Positions 22,326 through 33,094 of a DNA stretch of 64,000 nucleotides are shown piece by piece; the stretch's first letter is position 1; every line of letters starts with the position of its first letter. This DNA comes from Rhipidocladum racemiflorum (lineage: Eukaryota > Streptophyta > Magnoliopsida > Poales > Poaceae), in contig CM070581.1 of NCBI GenBank assembly GCA_036346355.1, positions 6,324,001-6,388,000 on the forward strand, read 5' to 3'. The notes under the pieces were generated by a model that was not told the origin of the DNA, made no database searches, and saw only the letters and a list, made by a program, of their open reading frames with translations. The translations under genes and the position numbers were made by a program.

Positions 22326-23568
22326 ATCTGGTGCTTAGTTGCTTCTTGGTAGTCACATGATGTAAACGTCCTTGATTGGCGGCTTGGCGAGCAAAGTGTG
22401 TTTTCCAGCTTGTTGTCCTCCGGCTCCTTGAGGGCGACCAGGGGTTTTCGAGGAACTCCCTTGCTTGGGCAATTATTGGCATAATGTCCAAGCTGCTTGC
22501 ACTTGAAGCATGTAACATTCTGAGTCTGAGTCGATGCTCCGTGGGCGTGCTCGATGGGGATTCGCCGGACGAGGCAAAGGTCATCGAGGTCGAGGGGCGG
22601 GACCTTGACGTCTTTGCTTCGTGGCGAGCGGTGGTCGCGCATTACCCTGAGGTGCGAGGCGAGGCCTGGATGGGCTTGCACCTTGGCGATCTTCTGTGCC
22701 ATCCACTTCCTCTTGCGTGACTCCATGGCAGCTCGAGTGCTATGCTCCACTCGAATAGACTTGTCCACCGAGTTTGGAAGTCATTGATATCAATGGCAGC
22801 TAATGCACACTTGATTTCTTCATTAAGGTTGTCGAAGCGTTCGGCTTGCGCTTGAGGTAACTTCTAATGGTGCATAGCGGGAAAGGTAATTGAAGCGATT
22901 AAGGTACTCCATTCTTATCGATTCCCTTGGACGGAGATCAAGAAATTCCCGCCTCTTGATATCCATCGGATGGAAGGAATATGGGTTTGAAAAGTATCCT
23001 TGAAAGCCTCCCATGAAATCGATCTCTGGAAGTATAGCTTGGTAGTTCTCCCACCATAATGCAGCACTCCTCCCAATTGATAAGATGCATAGAGAACTTT
23101 CTCCGATCATTGCACCTTTGTGCAATGTTCAACTTGCTCTCCATTGTTCTCAGTCATCTGCGTCCAATGGGTCGATGCGATAGAGAATGTAGGAGGCCGA
23201 GTCTTGAAACTCGACAACCTTGATGGTGGAGCACCACCACCACTTCCTCCAACGAGGACTCCTTGATGGGAAGTATTACGAACTAAGCATTGCAGAAGAA
23301 GTGTATGGGTTTGACGGTTTTGCTCGATCATTGCCAGAACTTGCGCCATTGTGGGCGGACCTGGCAATTGCTCCTCCGGAATTCCACCTTGCCGATTAGG
23401 ATTTGAATCTAGATTGGGTGGATCTGGCACATGACGAGAAGATGAAGCCCTTGCAGAAGGGTGCATCGGATTAGGTTGCACTGGAGTGGGCAACGTTTCG
23501 CGAGGAGGAAAAGGCTCCTGCGATGCCTCACTTTCCAAGATCCCGCGAAGAGATCTGGTTACAGGCAT
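22232..23568 (-). pseudogene. gag of the chromovirus, broken into at least three frames
   Basis: The probable start is the Met at 23568 (MPVTRSLRG). The gag region continues in a second frame at 23125-22823 (with an RREFLDLRPRE..MEYLNRFNYLSRYAP block typical of plant retrotransposon gag) and a third at 22768-22232. The third frame carries the CCHC zinc knuckle CFKCKQLGHYANNC at about 22510-22469, which in gag binds RNA. At least two frame shifts make the protein non-functional. A strong compositional shift to GC around 22530-22740 accompanies one break. Confidence 0.85.
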
Positions 23569-23939
23569 CCTGAAATTTCAATTCAGATGAGAAAATAATG
23601 TATTGTAATTAAATGATTTTAAGCTAGTAGACTGGAAATCTAAACTCAAACTCATTGGTTAATGGGCAACATTTCATTCCCTAAAATTTTATTATTCTTA
23701 AAGAAATTCATTAACAAGGAAGGTGTGTTATTATGTTATGTCATATTGTAAATGATATACACAAAGGATCACATCATCGTGAAATTGTAATAAAACATTA
23801 GAAAGTCACGAGAAGGAACCAAAACAAACAGAAATAAACAGTAACAGCACTTTATTCAAACCACATATTAACAACATGTACAACAAAAGTATGGCAACCT
23901 CACAACTCAACTCTACATGACCACATGTGCTGCTACAAC
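23569..23939. other. Spacer between the leader ORF and gag
   Basis: This AT-rich stretch of the chromovirus interior has no coding signal on either strand. It is probably untranslated leader or an intron-like spacer of the element transcript. Confidence 0.45.
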
Positions 23940-24926
23940 TCAAGGTAAACCTACTCCAAACCTGGTGCTACAACGTCCTGCCATGAACTCAACAGGATCC
24001 GCAGGGGTAGAGTCAGTCACCGTGGCGGGAAAGGTACCACGACGCCTGTAAACCTGCGTCACACGGGGACGCAGTACACCTGCAGCGACCTGCCCAAGTC
24101 TAACTCGCGACAGACGTGGACGACTAACTCCTGTGGACATCCTAGCCCGTCGGGAACGTCTAGTGGCTCTAGCAGACCTAGGTGTCGGAGTACCAGGCAC
24201 CTCCTGGGCTGGCAACAAAGTAGCGTCGTCACCAAGTGTAGACCTAGAGAACAAACCCATAGCCACGAAAGGAGCTATGGCGTTCTCTAAAAAGGCTACT
24301 CTCCCACGTGCTATGTAGTACTCTAGTCTTGCTCGCGGTGGTAAGCAGTCGACATGAAGAAACTCAACTATGATCCTATAGTGCTCATTAGGCCGAATCG
24401 ATCTATGTAACTAGTGTCTCCTCTCGGCAACAAAGCGGTAACTCTCGTGCTTGATCGCCATCTCTGGAAGTGCGTGGCGCAGTCGAACGATGGCCATATA
24501 AGCAACATCGCTCAACGCGGAAGACACCGAAGCTCCACGACCATCAAAAGTACGATCTGCCTCTCCGAACTGTGTCCTAGCCGGGATCTCAATCCTAGCT
24601 ACGTACTCTATCGAAACTGGACTCACCATCCTCTGGTAGATGGTGTATCGAGGTGTCTCAAACTGCGCAAAATCTAACATCTGTGCTAAGACTCCCATCA
24701 ATCCCGCTCCCAGACGCTCGGAAGTGTGAAAGCACGGCGAATACCCTTCCATCTGCACATTTAATAAGGAATTAGTATTCCAGATTAAATGCAAGATGCA
24801 ACGATAACGCACAAAAGTAAAGAGTAGAAGACAAAACAGTAAAGAATTAATAACAGATATAACAAGTTTTATATCCCTAAGTGTAATGTGTCTATTCAAA
24901 ATTTTAATTTCCCTCTTAACGACCAT
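23940..24926 (-). pseudogene. Extra leader ORF between primer site and gag
   Basis: The frame opened by the Met at 24926 has 171 codons and ends at 24411. From about residue 56 it looks genuinely coding (MEGYSPCFHTSERLGAGLMG, then ETPRYTIYQRMV, EIPARTQFGEADRTF). Coding-like sequence goes on past this stop and enters the frame at 24266-23940, an Arg/Thr/Pro-rich basic segment, so one reading frame of about 300 codons seems to have been broken. It lies where some plant chromoviruses carry an additional ORF upstream of gag. I recall similar hypothetical proteins in rice annotation, but this could not be checked, and the function is unknown. Confidence 0.55.
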
Positions 24927-24956
24927 TCTAACTAAGGTTCACCTACAGGCAGCGTG

Positions 24957-24968
24957 GCTCTGATACCA
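24957..24968 (-). other. Primer-binding site complementary to tRNA-iMet
   Basis: TGGTATCAGAGC on the minus strand, three bases inside the 5' LTR, matches the initiator-methionine tRNA 3' end as used by most plant chromoviruses. It confirms that 24972-29578 is the 5' LTR and that the element reads leftward. Confidence 0.93.
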
Positions 24969-24971
24969 AAC

Positions 24972-27900
24972 TGTGAGACCCTCATTTTTATGTCAGTAAA
25001 TAACATAAATATGAGGTTCTTTAAGTGCATCCTGTGCCATTCCCATGATCAGTGGCTGGCACGCACAAACACAATTTAGATATTACAGCCACACAGATAC
25101 ACATTTTTATTACATCACAAGTTTTAGAGTGATATTACAATACCAAAAGTAGCAGGAAATTAAAACCCTGTCTCATAGTTTGCCAACTATCCCATAACTC
25201 CACAGGCAACTGCTGAGATGAACCTAGAAAGATCAGTCGTCGCTAAAATTCGCAGGTTCCTCATACTCATTCCCGTCATTATCGAAATCTTGCTCATCAC
25301 CTAAAAACATTGTTGAAGCAAGTTGAGTACATTGGTACTCGCAAGACTTTGTAGTGTATGCAATTCCTGGAATATATGCAGGCTGAAATAGATAGTGGTT
25401 TCTACGGTTGTTTTGCATAAAGCGAAAGTTTTGAATGAAGTAATACTGAATAGTAATGGAAAGCGTAAATAAAACTTTTAAGACAGTTTGATAAGTAATT
25501 GAAATAACAAGTAATAAAAAGATAATAACATTTTACTCACGGCCCTTTGTGAGCAAAATAACGATCAAGACCCTCCATGGTCTTACAAAACAAAATATAT
25601 CGACAAGTGATATTAATCAATCGTAAAACATTTTCCAAAGTCTTTTACCAAAGTTTTTCAAAATAGAAAACATCTAACTATGTGATGACTTTACCAAGTG
25701 CTCATGACCGCGAGCGCGGCTAATCGATTAGGTTTAAACTCTGCAGAGTTTGTACTGCTTTACCCACAAGATATGTTCTCCCTTTTTGCAAGCTATAAGA
25801 CACACTTCCTTTGGTATGCCCGCGAGGAGTTCATAACGAAACCGTTCGATTACTTGAACCTTAACTTTGCACTAGCCCGATGACGTTACCCCTGACTATG
25901 ATGGAAGCAAACAAACGGTGAAGCAATAGTATTGAGCCAGCGGCTCAAATGGTATAACAACCCAATTCATAGCCAGGCGTACACCGTTACAACAGCAGAT
26001 GCCAACACCTCGGTGATGACACCTCCCTCGAGCAAACCAATACCCGGAATGCCCGTGCTACAACTGCCTACCAATGTGCAAAGCTAATATTCAACTAATT
26101 TAATAGGTTAAGACTGTCCCATTTCAGTACTTGTGGATGTACGGTTACCTTGGCCTGAAAACAACACATAAGCTCGGTCCTTATTGTGACATGGGCGATA
26201 CTCCACTCCTATCTCATTACACGTTAAAACATGTACAAACCTCACGCCAATAATCACCCATATCAAATCAGTAGTTTTATTTTCATTTTTAACAAACTAC
26301 CAGTATCCTTTACTGCTTAAATAAACCATAAAAGATTTCATAAAGGAGTGTGTGTATGGGTATAGATGTCATCGTATCATTCTAAGCATTGCTAAGCAGA
26401 TGAAATTAATAATCGTTATAGCCCATCTATGGAATGAATCTACCCATACCTATGGTTATCATGGAATTCATGTCAACATGATTGAAGTAATCCATCAATT
26501 TGGGTTATAGCTACGAGGGACTTAAAATAGACATTTATATCATAAGCATGCAGGAAGATTCTTAATCATATTTTAGTTGTTTATGAAATCTGGGATTAAA
26601 ATGATCAAAGGGTGCTTGCCTTGCTCCTCGGCGGTGTAATTTGGATCTGTCGTCGATAGTGTAGTCGGCGGTCTCGGCGTCTATACGTCGAATCTGAACA
26701 TAGTAAAAAGAATATTTCAATATCGATGAAGAAGCAAATACACAAACAATAAAGATAACAGTTGAAAGATTCAAATAAAACCAATTCAAATCAACCAATG
26801 ATAGCAATCATTTCATCACTTCAAGTATTAGCTAAGTTGTTAAATTATAGTCCTAAGGATTAAAGTTTTAGGGCATACAACACGGCTATCTTCTTTGTGT
26901 ATTATTTCATTCTAATTTACGAATTCAGGAAGCTAAGATAGAAAAATTAAATAAACAAAATTCATCTTCAGGATTTGGGGTTAATTATATATATATATAT
27001 CAATTTAATATCTAAAGTAGCATTTAACATGACAACTAGAATCAACATGGTATATCTTTAAATTCTATCTCATGATCTGATCCTAAATAATGTAATTAGC
27101 ACCATAAAACAAGTTTCATTTTATTTGAATGATTTTTGCTCAAGTTATAGCAATTATATTGAATTTATGCATTAAGTAAAGTCCTTAATATGAAATTTTC
27201 ACAAACTAGTTCCAAATCCAAATCTAATTACATATTTGGACAGTACTTGACCTAAGGATTCTAACAAAATTTGTTTCACTCAATTTGGACCTATTTTGCA
27301 AGATTTCTATATGGTACATATTTAAATTTTACTTCTTAAATTTAAATTCAGATTCAAATTTCTAAACAAGTTTAAAATGTTTTTACATATTATGAAACTA
27401 GAGGATTTATAATGAATTTAGAAATTTGTTTCATCTCATTTGGAGCTATAGTTTAAAAGTTATAGCAATTTGAATCAATTCGGGTTACTAAATTCCAGAA
27501 AATTGAGGAATACGCTTTCCAAACAAGGAAAGCGTCTTTTATTGTTCTTGTGAAGTTCAAACTCAAGCGCGATCACTGACATGTGGGACCAAGGTGTCAG
27601 TGGCGCACTTTACCTGCGCAAGACCATGGTAAGCGGACGACGCGGCCCGCTGTCGGTGCTTCATGTAAAGGGCAAAGGCGCCATCGGCGGCGTCTGTGGG
27701 AGTTGGCGATGAGTCAAGCGGTGAGCTGACCTTGATGGCCCGCAGCGGTGACTGGCCGAAGGAGATAGCCGTCGACCTCACCGGCTCTCCGGCGACGTCG
27801 ATCGACTTCGGCTGGTGGCACTAGCTTCACGAGGTCATGGTGATTCCAGGGAACTTCTTGGTTATAGGTGGTGTTCGGAGGAAATGAGCGCACGGCGGTG

Positions 27901-29578
27901 ACCGGCGGCGTTTCACGGCGGCGCACGGCGCTAAGGGAATCCTTGAGCTTGAAGAACATTCGTGAAAGCATCTAGAGGACCTAAGGACTCTATTCGAGTT
28001 CTTGGACTGAAGGATGGGTGGCCGGGTGGTATCCTCACCGTGCAGAGGCGGAGGCGGAGGAGGTCGCACGGCGCGGGGTGTCTCCGAGTTGCTTCGGACT
28101 GCAAGAAGGTGCGCAATAGCTTCATGAGTATCGGTAGATGCTCAAAAGCCAATCAATTTGGACAATCTCTTACCGGGTCGTGCGAATTTGGAACTTCCCC
28201 CAAATTGGCTTCGCCGGCAACGAAGAAGAAAGGTTTGGCCTGGGTGGTTTGCGCGGAGGGAATAGGTGAGTGCTCTAAGTTTGGCGATGCTTAGAGGCTC
28301 TATCCCTTCCTTTAAATAGGCAGGGAAGGCGGTAAGGAGGGGTTAGCTTGGAGAAGGAATGGCGGCGGTTTACTAGGGCATTCTCTGGAGTCCTCCCGGT
28401 CAATCGCACAGTGCTAAGCATGGGCAAGGGACTTCGTGGCAGCAGCTGGTCGGGGTGTCCTCGAGGCGCGGGATTGCGGCGGGGTTGCGACAAAGGACCA
28501 AGGCGGTCGAGTTGGTTCCGTCGAGGAAACAGAGAGAACGAGAGAGAGAGATAGAGAGGAAGGGAGGAAGAGGAAACTGACAGGTGGGGCTCGGGTCCAC
28601 CCGCAGCGAGACAAGAGAGAAAGGAAGGAGAGAATAGGAGGTTGACGCGTGGGCACGGAGGCTTCTGGGTCCCTGTCGGCAGCGGTGCCAGCGCCCAAGC
28701 CACTGGAAACGTGGCCCCCACGTGTAAGGAATGAGAGAGAGAGAGAGAGAGAGTTTCTAGGTTTCTCCTCTGGACAGCGCACAAACCCCATTAATTCCCG
28801 GGTCATTTCATCTCGAGATTTTTCGAAACTTTTTCTACAAGTTGCTGGGTAAGTTATCTACTTCCAGTAAAAATTTGAGGTTAAAATGATCTACCATTTA
28901 ATTATAATAATTCTGACAACAAATGCTGCACAGAAAAACCAATTTAGTTTTTGAATTGATTAAAGGACTAGATCAACGTATTAAATTTTGAAATTTTTAC
29001 TGAAGGTTTGGTTCTAAACAATGGACCTATCATAAAAATTTCAACATTAAAATCTCATTATTTAATTCTCCATAAATCTTTTATTGATTTCTGCAGAATT
29101 TCAAATTTGCCTAAAATAAATGCTAAATCATAGCAAAAATACTTATTAATTTTTGAAACTTTTTTTGGGTGAAGGTGATATGTCTGAGGTCCTATGGTAA
29201 AAATCCCAAGGTCTAGATTGCTCCACGTTTTTCTCCATAAATCTGACAAAAGTCTGGACAGAGGTGAGGTTTAGCATTTTAAATTGTTTTCTTTAACAAT
29301 AGATGCATGCACATGGTCTTTTGACCAACTAGGGATATTTTCTAGGGTTTGGCCAGGTTATACAAGATTTTTACCATGGTAATTTCATTTCTTACCAAAT
29401 TACTATTTTCTCTTTTCTTTTCTCTTCTTTCTTAAATTCCAATATTCATTTCAACAATTAATTCAACCAATAGATCAATTATCAATAAATGCACATAAAA
29501 TCAAGAAATGCAACACAAAACTAATTTCACATTTTTAATATTTGATTTTTGTTACTTTATAAATTTGAGGATGTTACA
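24972..29578 (-). repeat. 5' LTR of the chromovirus
   Basis: 4607 bp, bounded like its partner by TGTAACATCC and GGGTCTCACA on the element's strand. It is near-identical to the 3' LTR over long stretches (for example 27000-27480 against 16380-16860). It differs in short blocks, most strongly at 27538-27790, and more evenly in its last 440 bases (29130-29578). Confidence 0.95.
28310..28320 (-). promoter_or_regulatory. Possible TATA box of the 5' LTR
   Basis: CCTATTTAAAG on the minus strand lies in an otherwise GC-rich part of the LTR about 1.26 kb from its outer end. If used, U3 is about 1.26 kb and R plus U5 about 3.3 kb. The motif also reads as TTTAAATA on the plus strand, so direction is not proven. 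The same sequence is at 17721-17731 in the other LTR. Confidence 0.35.
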
Positions 29579-29583
29579 GTGGA

Positions 29584-29952
29584 TGTGTGGGGGTCAGCGA
29601 CACAGTGATGGGGATGTCGAGGCACCACATGGCACGAGTGATAGTGGCCAGCGCGGGTGAAGACGGTCGGATTAACGTTGGCGAGCCCATCACCGCCAGA
29701 TTCGGCATCCTTGTCGTCGACGACTTGGATCCTGCGAAGGTGCTACCGCGCAAAGAAACAAGACATCGGATCTGTTTGTCTTCATACTCGCCAACAAGGT
29801 GCACTCATCCCTACGGCTTGAGGAGCACTTCATTCGCCGCCGTAGTACTCCGCCTCCTCTTCAGCGCTACCGCAACACTATGTTCGTCGGGGACGAGGCT
29901 CGTCCCGGCAGCGGACATCGGTCGCCGCGCTATGTTCGTCGGGGACGAGGCT
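29584..29952 (+). other. Right flank of the chromovirus insertion with a 52-bp tandem duplication
   Basis: This stretch continues the interrupted target sequence. TATGTTCGTCGGGGACGAGG occurs at 29879 and again at 29931 (period 52). A plus-strand frame of 140 codons runs from 29587, but no domain could be recognised and the downstream half enters the LTR fragment, so it is not called as a gene. Confidence 0.45.
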
Positions 29953-32410
29953 TGTGTCTCCTTGAAATATCCCAAAATTTCAAAAGGATTTGAATTGGAT
30001 TTTGGTTAAATTTGTTTTCGGTTTTGAATTTTCGTTGGGCTTCTGTTGGCTTTGGGCCTCTTTTTTTGTGGGCTTTTTCACTTGTGGCCCACCTGGCCCG
30101 ATCCCGTCCACAGCCAACACCTTGCCCGTCGGCCAGCCGGCCCGGTGACCGCTCATCTCCTCACCTTAAGCGCCGCCCCGTCCGCGCCTCGTCGCCGGCC
30201 AGTAGCGGCGATTTGCTGACCGCCTGCCGCGTCGCCCGCGCCATGTGCCGCCCCGCCGAGCGCTCCGGCCGTCGGTCACCTCGCCTCCTCTCTCTCCTCG
30301 CCCGCGACTATAAAAGCCGAGCCCCTCCATTTTTTCCTCGCCCTGACCTCGCCTTGCACGGTGAGCTCTCCCCTCCCCCTGTCTTCCTCTCCTCCGACTA
30401 CCGTGCCGCCGCGCCCGTCCCGCTGCCGCCACAACCCCAAAACCCTAGCCCCGCCCGTTCACCTCCCGGCCCCACTGCCAGAAGACCCATGCGGCGCCGC
30501 TGTCACCGGCCTTGCCACTGGGCGGCCCGACGGTCTCGGGCACGCTGGCCGATCTGTAAGTGGGCCATGCCCCAACGCGGCCTGTTACTATTCTAACTTT
30601 TTTTAATTTTTTTTTGGATTTATTTTAAATCTAAAAATTCTAAGAAAATCCCAAAAATACACCACCTTAACCGTTTTGTGCCACTAAGTCCAAAAACGAC
30701 CTTCGCTCTGCTATCTGAAGCTATCAAAATTCTCAGAATGCCCATTTTGCCCTCCTACCTCTCTCTCCGGCCCTCTTTCGAGTTTGTTTTCGGTTTTTCT
30801 TTTAATTATTTTATTTTGTTCGTTTACTTATCGTCTTTCATTCCTTTTGCGCGAGATTCACCGGTTGAGCAAATTCCGGAGCAGGAGCAGTACCCGGAGC
30901 AGGAGCAAGACTAGACGGAAGCCAAGTATGACTACTTCCACTACGATCTAGACGATCTCGCCGCCGAGCAAGGCAAGTCGCACGTCATTGATCATATTGA
31001 ACCCAATTATTCTTGATATTGTAGTATTTAATTTCTATGGCATTTTTTTCTCATATATTGAAATATGGAAAATCAATATATTAGAATGACATGATATTTA
31101 CTTAATACCAAATTGCTCTTAACCTCATCGACATTGTTGAACCATGCTAAAACCTTGAATAACCCTGGCTATTAACTATGCAACTGTAGTTAGATATTAA
31201 TCCAGTTAGTTCACTCAAAATCTTTAAAAACGAAAGTTGTGGCGAGCAGTTAGCTCAGTGTTTTAAAATTGTGCTACGATCAGGGGGACAGTATTGGGCT
31301 AACCACGAGTTGGATGTGAGTCCGATCCATGACTGATGACGTAAGCCATGGTTGTTTGGCGGCTGGTACGTGCAGGTACCAGATGGGTTTCTGGATTTTG
31401 GTAAGGCTTGGTCTTTGGTAATATAAGGTTAAACCCCCTTGAGCAAAGTATATAACTTAAGATTTCGCTCAACCACAAGTCGAACCGATCAATGGAACCG
31501 TTTCTGTCTTTCTGACATAGCTTAGTACATTGATCATTCCATGGAATATACTTATTTGGTAGTAACATTCTCAGAAGGAGAATGGGGATCGATTCCTACA
31601 GTGGGAAGTAATCGAAAAGGGTGGAGCAGGAATGGGCGTGTAAACGCCATTCATTTGGTTCTCTAGCAGTGAGTACTCGCTTAAGACAGTGAGTCCTAAG
31701 TGGAGTAGTCTTGGACCTACTGGTTAAGGGCTAGATCTAGGGATGTTTAACAAAAGGTTGTGATAATCTCGGCCCGGCCACATGCATTTAAGTTGCATGA
31801 AGTTAGCGCTTGGTATTAACAATTGTAGATATCTTGTGAGTAAAGCTGAACAGCTATGCAGAGTTACATGAAATGGTAATCGATTACGCCGTGCTTCCGG
31901 TTAATGAAGCTAAGTTTGAACTGGGGTGACACCCGAAACCTAGCTCAATTAGTTCTTGGAGAATTTTGAGAATATGGTTAATTTGTGGTAACTTTGTGAA
32001 CCCTCGTTGTACTATTATTTATGGTTTGTATTTCAACTGTAAAATGAACTTATAAATAAACTTGCATTCTAATACTTAAAACCTTATGCCATCCATTTTT
32101 AAACCCACACATGTAGTATTCAGTGTTCCCGTGCGACTTGTTGAGTACTGTTGTGTACTCACCCTGGCTTAAACCCAACCCTTTCAGAATTTTAAGAAGC
32201 TGGAGATTATCAAGAAATCGTAGATGGTGATTTGGCGTGGTTCTAGGTCTTTTATCTTTTGCTCAGGCCTGCATGTGTGGTGTTTTGCATTGTAATATAT
32301 TCTGAGGCTCGCCGCGTCTCATTTTTTTAAAAACTCTGGCCGTTAAGCCTTAAGTTATGTAAAAACAGTTGGATTTGCTTTTACCTGGCAATGTACACTT
32401 GGTTTCCAAC
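29953..32410 (+). mobile_element. LTR (solo or fragment) of a second, unrelated LTR retrotransposon
   Basis: It starts TGAAATATCCCAAAATTTC, an LTR-like terminus. It has a GC-rich promoter part with CTATAAAAG at 30308-30316 and then a long transcribed-leader-like region. Included is a short acidic, Gln-rich frame (PVEQIPEQEQYPEQEQD, interrupted by a stop) and blocks such as CTTTCTGACATAGCTTAGTA and GAGGCTCGCCGCGTCTCATT that I associate with long grass LTRs. No interior genes or primer site adjoin either side. The right terminus is not found and no target duplication is visible, so it is a fragment or a truncated solo LTR. Confidence 0.45.
30308..30316 (+). promoter_or_regulatory. TATA box of the second LTR
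   Basis: CTATAAAAG followed by GCCGAGCCCCTCC, in a GC-rich context after an AT-rich outer part, as in many grass LTR promoters. It sets the orientation of this LTR as plus. Confidence 0.45.
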
Positions 32411-33094
32411 AGCTAATCTTCCTAGATAGCTGTTGTGGTATTTAAACCCACCATCCGTCACACCCTCTCCGCCAAGATGTTCCCTTCCGTGGGTAACAAT
32501 GCCTCCTCTCCGCCAAGATGTTCCCTCGGGGTGACGAGGGTCGAGCCGCCGCTCGAGTTTGGCCTGGAGGATGGAAGGAAAGCGCCGGCCGGCCGGCCGC
32601 CCCTTCTGTCTCAAGCAAGATGAAAGAGCAGTGCCCCTTGCCAAGGCGAAGCCAGCACTCGGGCTGGACCAGCTATTCTTGCACTGATTTGTGATTTTTA
32701 GCGATTGTTCAAAAGATTTTTCGTGAGCTTTCCATGAGGCCTGGCTCCGCCCCTGCAGCCTAGACGAGTACCTAGTTCCAGATTAATTCGGAAGAGTGCT
32801 CAATCTCACATGCATAAAACCCGGTTCCAGATTAATTTCCTGAAAATGTGCTCTTGTATCCAACATGCCAGCGGGCACGGGGAGGATGCCGTCGTCGGGA
32901 CGAGGGTGAGATTCAGAGCTCCTGCTCTGCTGCTACACCGCGACAGCATCCTGCATAACGACGACTCGTAAATCATAACGTTTCGCCTCAGCCTCAGGCG
33001 TACTCCCGTCCTCGAAGCATGCACGGCGGCGGCCATGGAACAGTACATGGAGACCAGGCTCACCGGCCGGAAACGCACGACGGGAAACGTGCCC
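32411..33094 (-). other. Downstream flank / 3' UTR of the methylesterase gene
   Basis: The stretch contains a short direct repeat (CTCCGCCAAGATGTTCCCT at about 32468 and 32510), a GGCCGGCCGGCC run, and two similar TTCCAGATTAATT segments (32776, 32823). Part is presumably the 3' UTR of the minus-strand gene ending at 33095. No polyadenylation signal can be chosen with confidence. Confidence 0.4.

Larger units (their letters stand above)
14342..29578 (-). mobile_element. Complete Ty3/Gypsy chromovirus (Tekay/Del-like), 15.2 kb
   Basis: Two 4.6-kb direct repeats (14342-18982 and 24972-29578) bound a 6.0-kb interior, with a perfect 5-bp target duplication GTGGA at 14337-14341 and 29579-29583. 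The primer site, gag, protease, reverse transcriptase, RNase H, integrase, chromodomain and polypurine tract occur in that order on the minus strand, which fixes the orientation. Protease-RT-RH-IN order plus a C-terminal chromodomain and a tRNA-iMet primer site mark a plant chromovirus. The long LTRs point to the Tekay/Del lineage, but the clade call is an inference. All coding regions are broken into several frames, so the copy cannot encode intact proteins. LTR similarity is high but uneven. Confidence 0.95.

Noticed and set aside
29587..30009. 140-codon plus-strand frame right of the chromovirus
   Set aside because: It contains a 52-bp tandem duplication and then runs into LTR sequence; no domain recognised.
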